DNA of 64,000 nt from Ktedonospora formicarum (lineage in GTDB: Bacteria > Chloroflexota > Ktedonobacteria > Ktedonobacterales > Ktedonobacteraceae): positions 3,377,721 through 3,441,720 of the forward strand of contig NZ_BNJF01000001.1 in NCBI RefSeq assembly GCF_016587355.1, given 5' to 3'. This document shows, piece after piece, positions 52,025 through 61,235 of this stretch (positions are counted from its first letter, which is position 1; each line of letters begins with the position of its first letter). Under the pieces are notes generated by a model. It saw only the letters and a program-made list of their open reading frames with translations, was not told the origin of the DNA and did not search any database. The position numbers and the translations under genes are program-made.

Positions 52025-53110
52025 ACTCTGGGGATGGACTGTGTGTAGAATGGCCTTTTCGCGTTTTTGTTGTACCTGTTTTAGAGACTTCTCGTAAATG
52101 CGCCGTGCGGGAGCGTAATCTATATCCAGGCGTACGGCGTGCTCAGAGCAGCGTACGGCTTCGCGATAGCGCTCCAGGCGGTAGAGAGTATCAGCTTTGA
52201 GGGTCCAGAAGCGCACGTTCGCGGGATCAAGCTGTAAGAGTTGATCCAGGGTCTCGTTGGCTTCGGCATATTGGCCCAGGCCTCGCCATGCACGCATATA
52301 GTTTTCCCAGGCGAAGAGATTATCGGGTACCTGGGCGATCAATTCGCGGGCAACCTCTTTGAGCGCGTCATACATCTCAAGCGCACGTAGGGCCTGCGCT
52401 GCCTGAACCAGGGAAGGGGTATGTCCGGGGTGCTGTAGCAAGACTTCGCGCGTAACGGCAATGGCTTCTTGCATGCGACCCAGACGGCAGAGGATCTCGC
52501 CTTTCATATGGAGGGCGAAGAAATTATGCTCATCAAGCACTAGTGCTCGATTGAAGTTATCTAGCGCCTCATTCAAACGTTGAAAGTTCATAAGTGCGAC
52601 ACCCTGATTGGCCCAGGCCCGCGCGTCCTCTGGTGCGAGCATGACGGCGCGTTGAGCGTTGCGTAATGCTTCGGGGAAACGCTGCTGGATCAATTGAAGC
52701 CCGCTACGATTGAGCCAGGCCAGAGGCAAGTTTGTATCAAGCAGGAGAGCCTGGTCATTGGCAATAGTCGCCTCTGAGATACGTTCGAGCTTTTGTAGAG
52801 CGCGAGCCTTAAAAGCCAGGGCGGTAGCTGAATTAGGCTGCGCATCAAGTAGACGGGTGGAAATAGCTAACAGCGCGTCATACTCGCTGAGGGCATCAAG
52901 CGCCGCCGCGAGACCTACAAGATCCTCTTCTTCCGCCTCATTGCGCTGGATGAGCTCGTTCAAATATTGGCTGGCCTGGAGCCAGTTGTGCGCCTGTAAT
53001 TCGGTGTGGGCCTGCTGGCGCAACTGATTGATCGTTTGTGGCGTCTCTCCTGAAGCCTCTGGTGTGATTGGCTGGTCATTTTCGTTCAACGTTGGCTTAC
53101 TCTCTCCCAT
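52022..53110 (-). CDS. TPR-repeat protein
   Basis: 362 residues built from about eight 34-residue helical repeats. Examples are WASQYLNELIQ-like, AWLNRSGLQLIQQRFPEAL, AWANQGVALMNFQRLNEAL and FWTLKADTLYRLERYREAV. There is no transmembrane segment and no enzymatic domain, so it is likely a protein-interaction scaffold. Divergent from the htrA-type gene (215 bp). Partner unknown. Confidence 0.9.
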   Translation of the reverse strand: MGESKPTLNENDQPITPEASGETPQTINQLRQQAHTELQAHNWLQASQYLNELIQRNEAEEEDLVGLAAALDALSEYDALLAISTRLLDAQPNSATALAFKARALQKLERISEATIANDQALLLDTNLPLAWLNRSGLQLIQQRFPEALRNAQRAVMLAPEDARAWANQGVALMNFQRLNEALDNFNRALVLDEHNFFALHMKGEILCRLGRMQEAIAVTREVLLQHPGHTPSLVQAAQALRALEMYDALKEVARELIAQVPDNLFAWENYMRAWRGLGQYAEANETLDQLLQLDPANVRFWTLKADTLYRLERYREAVRCSEHAVRLDIDYAPARRIYEKSLKQVQQKREKAILHTVHPQS

Positions 53111-53325
53111 GTATGACGCTCTTCTCCGCTCTCTTTACCCTCCATTATCACATGAAGATCTATTATGAGCAACCCTTTCAGGACTGAAAGTCATACAGAT
53201 TTTTTACAAAACCCATAAAGATTTCTAAAACTACCACTGTATAGTTATCAGTAACAAGACGACAGAACTTCGTAGCAAGAGGCGAATGAACCGGTCCAGA
53301 TGCATCGTGTTCAGGAGGATGCCAG

Positions 53326-54759
53326 ATGCCAGACGAAAATATGACTACTAATGATCCAAATTACGACAATACAACTATGGATGATTCTGTGAGACAGGAT
53401 ACGGGAACGACAGTGTCTCAGGTCGTCGCGGAAGAGCGGCAACCAGAGCAGCCTTATGAGCATATGACTTTTGCTAATAATGACTATACACGTGTTGAGA
53501 CCTATGCTAAGCATCTATCTCAGGAAGATGCACATGGGCGTTCCTATACGCCGACGGCTTATCCAATAACCGATCAGCACCAGACAGTGAGACAGCCCGG
53601 GATGGGTCCCTATGGGCAGGCACCTGCTCCACGTCCACCTGAGCGCAAGGGGCCGCGAACTGCGGCAATAGCTTTGCTAGCAGTTGTGCTTCTGCTGGTC
53701 TTTGGGACGGGGCTCTTCGCGGGCTGGCAGTATGGGCGTACCTCGACGCTACCCGCGCAGACGACGACGGAGAAGAAGGGCCTGCAATCGGATAATAATG
53801 GGCAGGTGACGATCCCCTCGTTGACTGACAACAATATACAGACAGTGCGCGAGGCGGTTATCGCCAGTGTACAACCTGCTGTGGTGCAGATTACGACTGA
53901 TTCCGGCCTGGGATCTGGTATTGTGATTGACAAGCGTGGTTATATCGTCACCAACTATCACGTGGTTGAGAAGGCCAAGAGCCTCTCCGTCAAGTTCTTA
54001 GATGGTTCGCAGAAGAGCGCGACCCTGGTTGGAACAGACGCGACTGACGATCTGGCGGTGCTCAAAATCACACCAACGACTAGCTTGACGACCGCCAACC
54101 TGGGTGATTCTTCGACGCTTAAGGTGGGTCAGGAAGTGCTGGCAATTGGGAACCCGTTAGGCAACTCAAATACAGTTACGCAGGGTATCATCAGCGCGCT
54201 AGGTCGCAATGTTTCCGAGGATAGCACCGCGACTTTGCCAAATACGATTCAGACGGATGCGCCGATCAATCCTGGTAATAGTGGTGGCGCGCTTGTCGAT
54301 CTGACTGGCAAGGTAATCGGGATGCCGACCCTGGTTGCGATCAATTCGGAGTACAATACACCAGCGAATGGCGTAGGGTATGCGATTCCGTCCAACCGCG
54401 TAAAGTTTATCGCGCAGCAGATTATCAACGATGGTAAGGTTACGCATACCGGGCGGGCCGCGCTCAATGTCACAGTGCAGGGCATCAACGCCAACGTGGC
54501 GCAAACGAATGGCCTCGCGGTCAGTCAGGGCGTGCTGGTCGTTCAGGTAACGCCTGGTGGTTCGGCGGATAAAGCTGGTATTCAGGTCAATGATGTGATT
54601 GTGCAGGTGGATGGAAAGGCTGTCACTGATGCCTCAACGCTTTCGGACGCGCTCTTGAGCAAGGATGTGGGCCAGCAGGTCTCATTAAAGATCTATCGTG
54701 GAAATCAGCAGATGACAATCAACGTTACCCTGGGCGAACTTCAAGCTCAGAATTCATAA
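53326..54759 (+). CDS. HtrA-type membrane-anchored serine protease with PDZ domain
   Basis: 477 residues. The first 105 are disordered and cytoplasmic; a transmembrane helix (about 107-130) anchors the protein. The trypsin-like domain has His near 211 (VTNYHVVE), Asp near 241 (DDLAVLKI) and Ser near 319 (NPGNSGGALVD). A C-terminal PDZ domain (about 375-470; GSADKAGIQVNDVIVQVDG) would sense or hold misfolded substrates. It acts outside the membrane in envelope quality control. AGGAGG precedes the ATG by 7-8 nt. Confidence 0.95.
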   Translation: MPDENMTTNDPNYDNTTMDDSVRQDTGTTVSQVVAEERQPEQPYEHMTFANNDYTRVETYAKHLSQEDAHGRSYTPTAYPITDQHQTVRQPGMGPYGQAPAPRPPERKGPRTAAIALLAVVLLLVFGTGLFAGWQYGRTSTLPAQTTTEKKGLQSDNNGQVTIPSLTDNNIQTVREAVIASVQPAVVQITTDSGLGSGIVIDKRGYIVTNYHVVEKAKSLSVKFLDGSQKSATLVGTDATDDLAVLKITPTTSLTTANLGDSSTLKVGQEVLAIGNPLGNSNTVTQGIISALGRNVSEDSTATLPNTIQTDAPINPGNSGGALVDLTGKVIGMPTLVAINSEYNTPANGVGYAIPSNRVKFIAQQIINDGKVTHTGRAALNVTVQGINANVAQTNGLAVSQGVLVVQVTPGGSADKAGIQVNDVIVQVDGKAVTDASTLSDALLSKDVGQQVSLKIYRGNQQMTINVTLGELQAQNS

Positions 54760-54840
54760 AGCAGACAACCACGCGCCTTTCAGCCTTTACTGGTTGATGG
54801 TGCCACTATATAGCGCTTTTCCTTGTGCTTGGGATTTTGG

Positions 54841-54871
54841 AAGGACGGGTACTAGTACCCGTCCTTCTTTT
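54841..54871 (+). terminator. Terminator of the htrA-type gene
   Basis: A 26-nt perfect palindrome (AAGGACGGGTACT and its complement) followed by CTTTTT, about 80 nt after the stop codon. Confidence 0.88.
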
Positions 54872-54929
54872 TGCGCTACGATTGCCGCTGCTGAAGCGAC
54901 GCGGCTACACATGGGCTGGTTATAGGAGG

Positions 54930-55703
54930 TTAGTGAGAAGTGCTTGAGGGTGCGGGTTGTGGGATGGTGCCGGGGGCTGTCTGTGATGGGCGAGAGCGGC
55001 GACCTGTGAGCAATACTCCGGCGTAGAAGACGAGCCAGCCCAGGGCCATAATGGCCCAGAAAGAGCTCTGAAGGCCGATGACACGTGCCAGGGTGCCAGC
55101 CGCCGCGTCAATAAGAGCCCCAGCCATGATGAGTACATTGGCCCAGAGCATATTGAGTGACTTCAGATCGCCGATGGTTCCACGTTTGCGTAGCAGGTTC
55201 AGCCCCGAGTATACAGCGACTCCCGCGATAGCTACCACGCCTAGCGTATTCAGGATAATCGTCGTGACCAGCCAGGGGCCGGGATGGAGGGTACCAGTAC
55301 CTGGGGTACCCGCAATCTGACTGAGTTTTGCCATATCTATCGTCGCGTCGAAGGTGAAGGAGATAGCGATGAGGCTCAGGAATGAGAGAAAGATCAAGCA
55401 TGAGCGCGTCAACATGGGTTTGCCCAGTAAGGCAATGCTGCCCAGCCCCAGCCACGCAGGCATAAGCGCTGCTCCCAATGTGTAGTAAACACGGAAGCAG
55501 GCAATGCCCGTGCCGCTAGTTGGTCCCGCGAGCATCATGACGACATAGGCCACTGTCGCGACGACAGCCATAAGGAGAGCCAGGGACCAGTAAAGTTGAT
55601 ATTCCCGTCGTCGGCGCAGATATTGGCGTGTGATCGTGCCCGCGAAGAAGGCGGTCGCGATGATATTGATGACCGGCGAGGAATAGAGAAGGACGTTATT
55701 CAT
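54930..55703 (-). CDS. Seven-helix membrane protein, unknown function
   Basis: About 257 residues with seven predicted transmembrane helices and a short Ser/Pro-rich C-terminal tail. The layout resembles 7TM sensor-type membrane domains, but no catalytic domain is attached. ATG at 55703 and GTG at 55715 are both possible starts. Convergent with the htrA-type gene; no family assigned. Confidence 0.7.
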   Translation of the reverse strand: MNNVLLYSSPVINIIATAFFAGTITRQYLRRRREYQLYWSLALLMAVVATVAYVVMMLAGPTSGTGIACFRVYYTLGAALMPAWLGLGSIALLGKPMLTRSCLIFLSFLSLIAISFTFDATIDMAKLSQIAGTPGTGTLHPGPWLVTTIILNTLGVVAIAGVAVYSGLNLLRKRGTIGDLKSLNMLWANVLIMAGALIDAAAGTLARVIGLQSSFWAIMALGWLVFYAGVLLTGRRSRPSQTAPGTIPQPAPSSTSH

Positions 55704-55817
55704 AAGACATGTCACTCGTTATTTCAAGGTCTGGATCAGGCAAACGTATAGAAATCTATTGGTGTACCTCCTAAACTATACAAAAAACTACAGTTTCGTG
55801 CAACGCGTGGAGGAATA

Positions 55818-56564
55818 TCAGTGCTGTGAGAATGTCTGTTGGGTGAGGGCCTTAAGTTGATCGCGCTTGCCAGAGAACATGTTGAGGTCAACGAATCCTG
55901 AGATACCAGGAACGTGTCCACGATTTGAGTATTGCCAGAAGGACCAGTTGGGGATATTGCTCCATTGAACCGGATAGATGATATTCCTGAACCAGATGGA
56001 GTAGTTCTCAAAGTGTCCTTTGATATATTGCTCATACCGGTCAAAATCTGTGTATATGATGGGCTTCAGGCCATAGTGTTGCTCCAGCATATCGAGGAAG
56101 ACCTGTATCTCATGGAGCATCTTCTTTTGGTCTTTCCCGGTTACTTCCAGGTCCAGTACGGGGGGGAGCATTCCCGCTTCTTTGGGGACCATATGGATAT
56201 AGTTGTTAGCCTGCTCAGCGCCAGTTAGATACTCTGTATAGAAATGATACGCGCCCCGAAGCAGCCCTTGTTCTTTGGCACCACGCCAATTTGCTTGAAA
56301 GTAGGCATCCTGATATGTTCGCCCTTCAGTGGCTTTGATGAACACAAAACTATAGGTTCCCGTCTGGGCGACCTCTTTCCAATCGATTTGCTTCTGATAG
56401 CTTGATACATCGAACCCTTGTGTGCTGTCATGTCCCACGAACCAGGAGTTCGGCCAGATGATTCCTGCATAGGAAAGTAAAGCTCCTATTACCAGTAATC
56501 CGAGCAGGGTAAGTCCGACGCGAGGCCATATGCTTCTCCTGAGCCAATTCCATGCCATATTCAA
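55818..56564 (-). CDS. Membrane-anchored GH25 lysozyme
   Basis: 248 residues. An N-terminal signal anchor (about 14-36) precedes a GH25 domain with GFDVSSYQ near 50, FIKATEG near 75, and the catalytic acidic pair in VLDLEVTG near 140, plus IIYTDFDRY. It would cut the beta-1,4 bond between MurNAc and GlcNAc outside the membrane. The start is probably TTG at 56564, 6 nt after AAGGGGAT; the ATG two codons later is also possible. Confidence 0.9.
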   Translation of the reverse strand: MNMAWNWLRRSIWPRVGLTLLGLLVIGALLSYAGIIWPNSWFVGHDSTQGFDVSSYQKQIDWKEVAQTGTYSFVFIKATEGRTYQDAYFQANWRGAKEQGLLRGAYHFYTEYLTGAEQANNYIHMVPKEAGMLPPVLDLEVTGKDQKKMLHEIQVFLDMLEQHYGLKPIIYTDFDRYEQYIKGHFENYSIWFRNIIYPVQWSNIPNWSFWQYSNRGHVPGISGFVDLNMFSGKRDQLKALTQQTFSQH

Positions 56565-56646
56565 AATGAAATCCCCTTATTGTAAATGTATTTATGGGAG
56601 GATTATAACAGCTTTCGCAAGTTTATAGCCTTATGGCACAGTAGCA

Positions 56647-57338
56647 TTATATGCGCGCGCCTACGCGCAGGGCTAGCCAGCCTATGGCTCCGAGCAGGAA
56701 GATGATTAGCCCCAGGCCCAGGCGTCCCATGCCTGTATTGAGATCAAAGATCCAGATGGTAGGCCAGTAGAAAGGGTTTGTCCCTGTACTTGTTGAGTCT
56801 GTTCTGGCCGAGTGGTGATTTGGGGTACCTGGGTATTTTGTGCTTGGTAGGGAGTCATCTCATTATTAGGGTACTTAGCACCATTATCTTTGGCATTAGA
56901 ATAGCCCGCGCTCGATGATGTTGTTTGAACTGAGAGCGGTGTCATCAGAGGAAGGAATCCGCTGCCTAGTAGGAAGAGTCCTATGACCGCCGCGATGGCG
57001 CTCAGCATACGTAAGGCGCTACGGGTGCTTGAGCGGCCTGGGAATGGTGTGGAGAGTTCGCGTGTGTCTTTCCTCTTATCTTCGTCTACTTGCGCGTAGA
57101 GTGGTGGTGTATCGGGGAGGCGTGCGAAGTCGAGGGAGAGTGCGAACGACCTGGGGAGCGCTGGTTGAGGTAAGGACTTGAGGAGTGTGAGGGTTTGTCG
57201 TAATTCATGTAGTTCTTCCTGGCAACTGGAGCAGGAGCGCAGATGCTGGGCTAAGCGATCCTGTTCGGAGGAAGGTAACTCCCCATCCAGGTACGCGGAG
57301 AACTCTTCCGTTGTCAGGTGCCGTTCGTCGTGTGCCAC
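56647..57338 (-). CDS. Zinc-finger anti-sigma factor (frameshifted near the C-terminus)
   Basis: The N-terminal anti-sigma zinc finger (HLTTEEFSAYLDGEL ... HLRSCSSCQEEL) has the H-x3-C-x2-C pattern. A transmembrane helix follows at about 120-140. The first frame stops at 56706 after an abrupt switch (LPSGSLISIQ). Adding one G to the run at 56782-56784 gives NPFYWPTIWIFDLNTGMG and a second hydrophobic helix, ending at 56647. It lies 83 bp after an ECF sigma gene on the same strand and should hold that sigma factor at the membrane until a signal arrives. Confidence 0.85.
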
Positions 57339-57421
57339 GCGTCTACTCCATCTCCTAGTTCAAGAAACCAAATATTACAACCTATGAACACTGGTTTGGT
57401 ATTCCAAAGTATATATTGATC

Positions 57422-58051
57422 TTAATTGGTTAGACGATAATCGCGCGGTAAAAGTTCCCGATGCTGAACAAGGTATTGGCGTAGTCGACTGCGACCGCGC
57501 GAGATACGCGAGCGCACCGTGCCTAGTGAAGTCTCTGTCGCCGTTGCCACCTCTTCATAGGAGAAGCCCTCGATATCGCAGAGCACGACTGCGACCCGCT
57601 GTTCGAGTGGGAGGTCCTGTAAGCCGCGCTGAATGAGGGCCTGAAGTTCGTGAGTGAGCAGTTGTTCTTCCGGGTTATCGCTAATCGCGCTGGTGACCAG
57701 CGAATTGAGTGTCTCCTGGGCGTGTGGCTCTTCGCTATCGGTGAGCATATCAAGCGAGGCGGCGGGATGGCGCTGCTTATAGCGCCAGTGATCGCAGGCG
57801 AGGTTGGAGCCAATACGTAGCAGCCAGGCGCGAAACGAGGACCCGCCCTTAAAAGAGTCGATATGGCGGAAGGCTGAGAGGAAGGCATCTTGCGTGACAT
57901 CCGCCGCTGTCTCTGTATTACCGAGCATGCGTAGAACCGAGGCATACATTAATTGTTGGTAGCGCTCAATCAGTTTATTGAACGCCTCTAAATCGCCACG
58001 TTTACTGCGCACGATGAGCCATTCCTCATCCTCGGGTGTGTGCTTGCTCAT
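57422..58051 (-). CDS. ECF-type RNA polymerase sigma factor (RpoE-like)
   Basis: About 209 residues. Region 2 reads FNKLIERYQQLMYASVLRMLGN, DVTQDAFLSAFRHIDSF and FRAWLLRIGSNLACDHWR. Region 4 reads LPLEQRVAVVLCDIEGFSYEEVATATETSLGTVRSRISRGRSRLR. The ATG at 58051 (MSKHTPEDEEW) fits the family N-terminus; the frame extends to 58132. It is cotranscribed with the downstream anti-sigma gene. Family B repeats lie just upstream, where its promoter must be. Confidence 0.92.
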   Translation of the reverse strand: MSKHTPEDEEWLIVRSKRGDLEAFNKLIERYQQLMYASVLRMLGNTETAADVTQDAFLSAFRHIDSFKGGSSFRAWLLRIGSNLACDHWRYKQRHPAASLDMLTDSEEPHAQETLNSLVTSAISDNPEEQLLTHELQALIQRGLQDLPLEQRVAVVLCDIEGFSYEEVATATETSLGTVRSRISRGRSRLRQYLVQHRELLPRDYRLTN

Positions 58052-58190
58052 CAACCAGGAGCCTCTCTCTACGAAATCTGCGTCTCCGCCTGCCATCTCG
58101 GCTAGTGTAGCACAAAACGTCATATTATGCACGCTTTTGCCCGCTAGAGTGGAAAAGACAAATCTTTCAGCAGGGACCGCGCAGGGTGAA

Positions 58191-58283
58191 GCGTTGCGCT
58201 TGTTAAAGCGTCGCGCCTACATATGGTAGATGATACAGTGCAGGGCGGAGAGCCGCGCTTGCTAAAGCGTCGTGCCTACATAT
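58191..58283. repeat. Pair of short repeats, family B (inverted relative to 40.8 kb)
   Basis: GCGCTTGTTAAAGCGTCGCG then CCTACATAT (58196-58224), and GCGCTTGCTAAAGCGTCGTG then CCTACATAT (58255-58283), period 59 nt. The shared core ATATGTAGGC on the minus strand links them to the pair at 40793-40883. The downstream unit supplies the stop codon of the AAA gene. Confidence 0.6.
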
Positions 58284-58400
58284 TTGGGTCCTTTCGTGGT
58301 GTGCCGTTATATTGCTCGGAATTGTGAGTGATAGCCGCATTGGGAGTATGGAAATTGGTGAGGGGCTGTTTAGGTTGTGATGGCATGGTATTGGATTTGG

Positions 58401-58571
58401 AAGTGTGAGGGATCGCTGCATTGAGATTGGGATCGTGAGAGGTATGGGCGTCGAGTTGGTCCTGGGTGTTGGTCGTGTGAGGGGTAGTTGGACCGGGATC
58501 GGAAAGGTGAGAAATCGCTGCATTGAGATTGGGATCATGGGAAGTGTGAGGGATCGTTGCATTGAGATCAT
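58401..58571. repeat. Imperfect repeats encoding the AAA protein tail
   Basis: Units of about 31-40 nt resembling GTGAGGGATCGCTGCATTGA(GATTGGGATC) begin near 58405, 58507 and 58547. On the coding strand they give the recurring HDPNLNAAI peptide. Confidence 0.6.
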
Positions 58572-58782
58572 CGGGTGGAATCTCGTTGAGGGTGAGTAGA
58601 GGGAGAATGGGGACCTCATCGAGGAGAGCTGGTATGAGTGATTTGATGAAGGGATGGATACTGTAATGACCATAATCGGTTGTCGTGAGTAGATCGGCCT
58701 TATGCATTTTAGAGAGAAGCTGGCGCATACAATCATCATCGAAGTCAAGGGCGGTTGCAAGCTGACGTGGTGTCATGGCTTT

Positions 58783-59210
58783 TTCGCTGTTGTGGATGAG
58801 GTGCAGAATGGTCAAGCGTTCGGGGCTTAGCACCTTGTGAGCGCTAATAGTGTTGAGAGAGGTGATTTCCGAGAGGGATGCGAAGCGGAAGCTCAGGGTA
58901 TCAGAAGAACAGTGTAGCAGATGGGTGGCGGGCTTAAGATTGCCGCAATGCGTTTCGAGACGATAATAGTTAGAGATGGGCAGCCGAGAGAGGTGCCAAT
59001 GGTGATCCACGTGGGCGGCTAAGGGGGTCGAGCGCCGTCCAGTGTGCAGAACAAGAATGCTCATCTGACATGTTTCTGCCAGGCGGCGAAGCGCGTCTAG
59101 CAGGTCACGGTCATTTCCAGGGAAACCTTTGCGGAAGGCGGCGAGGTTATCGATGACGAGCAGGCTGGTAGGGCGAGTAGAGAACAAGGTATGTAGATCA
59201 AGTAGACCTT
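58783..59210. repeat. 428-bp tandem duplication, copy 1
   Basis: Matches 59228-59655 over its full length with the same encoded protein (MFSTRPTSLLVIDNL to LIHNSE). The 17-nt joint at 59211-59227 is an exact inverted copy of 59686-59702. Confidence 0.9.
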
Positions 59211-59227
59211 ACTCAAGCTAACTCTGA

Positions 59228-59655
59228 TTCGCTGTTGTGGATGAGGTGCAGAATGGTCAAGCGTTCGGGGCTTAGCACCTTGTGAGCGCTAATAGTGTTG
59301 AGAGAGGTGATTTCCGAGAGGGATGCGAAGCGGAAGCTCAGGGTATCAGAAGAACAGTGTAGCAGATGGGTGGCGGGCTTAAGATTGCCGCAATGCGTTT
59401 CGAGACGATAATAGTTAGAGATGGGCAGCCGAGAGAGGTGCCAATGGTGATCCACGTGGGCGGCTAAGGGGGTCGAGCGCCGTCCAGTGTGCAGAACAAG
59501 AATGCTCATCTGACATGTTTCTGCCAGGCGGCGAAGCGCGTCTAGCAGGTCACGGTCATTTCCAGGGAAACCTTTGCGGAAGGCGGCGAGGTTATCGATG
59601 ACGAGCAGGCTGGTAGGGCGAGTAGAGAACAAGGTATGTAGATCAAGTAGACCTT
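59228..59655. repeat. 428-bp tandem duplication, copy 2
   Basis: Partner of 58783-59210, offset 445 bp. Identity starts at TTCGCTGTTGTGG and ends at AGTAGACCTT in both copies. Confidence 0.9.
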
Positions 59656-60240
59656 GCTGAGAGGTCAGAGTATCGAGGGTATTGTTCAGAGTTAGCTTGA
59701 GTGAGGCCGGGAGGGGCGAGACTTAAAGAGGCGGGCTGTCGTTTGTTGCAGATTCTCTTCGGAACTATCAAGAGCCAGGTAATGGATGTGAGAACCAAAG
59801 GCGGTTCGGTAGGGCTGGTGGTCATCGTGGAGTGATGGGACACGTGAGTTGAGGGCTGGCTCGCCGGTAGCGATATCAAGAGCTAAATGGAGGGCGAGGG
59901 AAGTGCGACCAGAGTGGGACGCGCCAGTGAGTAGAGTCAGACCAGTGGGGAGCAGATTGTGGATGATCATGGGAACTCTAAAGTGGGCAGGAGGAAGGAA
60001 TTCAGTAATGGGGGTATTGATGGAGCGAGTGCGACGCTGGAAGAGATCATCGTAGTGTTGAGCCATAGGGTGGTTCTCCTACTCTATACTGCATACTACG
60101 TGTTTAGCGAAGAATAATATTATATATACTGTATTTTGCTTACTATATAATTGTAAATAAGAGATCGCAATAATGTCAAGATTTCAAGGTGTATATTGAA
60201 ATAGTCGTAAAAATAGATATTGATTGTATGGTGTATAGGA

Positions 60241-60286
60241 TGGAACCTGTGCCCTGGAACTTCTTTGAGCAAGGGAACAGGTTCCA
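60241..60286 (-). terminator. Hairpin after the alpha/beta hydrolase gene
   Basis: TGGAACCTGTGCCCT pairs with AGGGAACAGGTTCCA (one mismatch), 16-nt loop, 14 nt past the stop codon on the minus strand. The 175 bp beyond it, up to the AAA gene, are A+T-rich and hold no gene. Confidence 0.65.
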
Positions 60287-60299
60287 TCGGGGAGAAATG

Positions 60300-61094
60300 T
60301 TAGCCAATAAAGAATTCTTGTAATATAGGGCCAAGGATCTCGTTGGCGGGGCCGTGGCCCTGACCTGTCAGGGTGCGGCGGCGCGCGTTGGGGAGAATAT
60401 TGGCTAGCTCCCGTGCCCCTTGATGTAGATGGGGATGGCTAGCTTCGCCGTCCATCACAAGCGTAGGGATGGTGACAGAAGCCCATTTCTTGAGGGATGA
60501 GGGGTTACCGCTTATAGTATCGCCCATGATAGCACCATCATATGCGATAGTATGCGCGACCTCCTCCATGCTCGACCATATTGGCGACTGGCGCATCTGA
60601 GTGAGCATTTCGGCAGGGACGCCCACGGCATTTGTCATAAAGTAAGCTACGGCTTCGCTCCGGTGGCCCGATGAGACGAGCTTAGTAAGGTGTGATACAT
60701 AATCCACTGGGATTGGAGGGCGACTGTCGTCAACGATAAAAGGAGGCTCGTAGAGTGCCAGTTTGGTGATCTGTGAGGGAAGGAGGCGCGCGGCCTCAAG
60801 GGCCAGAACAGCCCCAGAGGAATAGCCGAAGAGGAAGGACGATCCACCAGCTTCGTTCATCAGGGCTTTGATATCTTCAACCTCACGCTCGACGGTGTAG
60901 GGCTGCGTGTCTCCACTCTCACCTCGACCACGGCGGTCGTATATGAATACTGTGAAGTGAGGGGCCAGGGTGGAAGCCAGGGAGGCATCGGCTATGTGTG
61001 TGGCAGTCGCGCCAGCGACCAGAATGAGTGCGGGCCCCTGCCCGAATTGTTCGAAAGCGATAGGGGTTCCATCTTGGGAAATGACTTTGCGCAT
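60300..61094 (-). CDS. Alpha/beta-fold hydrolase
   Basis: 264 residues. The nucleophile elbow GYSSGAV puts Ser near residue 97; the acid is in LVMDGEASH and the His in TGQGHGPANE near 247. The oxyanion region is ILVAGATATHI and the strand-4 block is FIYDRRGRGESGDT. The substrate is unknown; related proteins include haloperoxidase-like and ester hydrolases. Start ATG at 61094 has GGAGAA upstream. Confidence 0.88.
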   Translation of the reverse strand: MRKVISQDGTPIAFEQFGQGPALILVAGATATHIADASLASTLAPHFTVFIYDRRGRGESGDTQPYTVEREVEDIKALMNEAGGSSFLFGYSSGAVLALEAARLLPSQITKLALYEPPFIVDDSRPPIPVDYVSHLTKLVSSGHRSEAVAYFMTNAVGVPAEMLTQMRQSPIWSSMEEVAHTIAYDGAIMGDTISGNPSSLKKWASVTIPTLVMDGEASHPHLHQGARELANILPNARRRTLTGQGHGPANEILGPILQEFFIG

Positions 61095-61235
61095 AGAAGG
61101 TTTCTCCTTTGAGGATGTCTATAGCGAAGGGCAGATTGCCTTAAGAACGAAACTATTGTAGCCTGACCGAAGATGGAAGTATTGTACAAAATGGCAAACC
61201 TTTGGTTGTAAACGACCAGCCTGAAAGGCGGGGCA

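Larger units (their letters stand above)
58276..60066 (-). pseudogene. AAA-type (RepA-like) ATPase gene, interrupted by a frameshift and a partial duplication
   Basis: The N-terminus (from 60066) has a P-loop variant GASHSGRTS, with Arg where the Lys is expected. It stops at 59692, but adding one C near 59709-59716 continues into LPASLKLTLNNTLDTL and then the Walker B-type LLVIDNL. A 428-bp segment is duplicated in tandem (58783-59210 and 59228-59655), which ends the first copy early at 59213; the second copy runs on through a winged-helix-like region (ERLTILHLIHNSEKAMTPRQLATAL) to 58276. Without both lesions the protein would have about 448 residues. Its tail has repeated PHTSHDPNLNAAI-type units. 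Such ATPases occur in plasmid and integrative-element replication modules; no other mobile gene is here. Confidence 0.65.

Noticed and set aside
58276..60066. Complete integrative element or prophage
   Set aside because: Apart from the damaged RepA-like ATPase no integrase, transposase, attachment repeats or phage gene is visible nearby.
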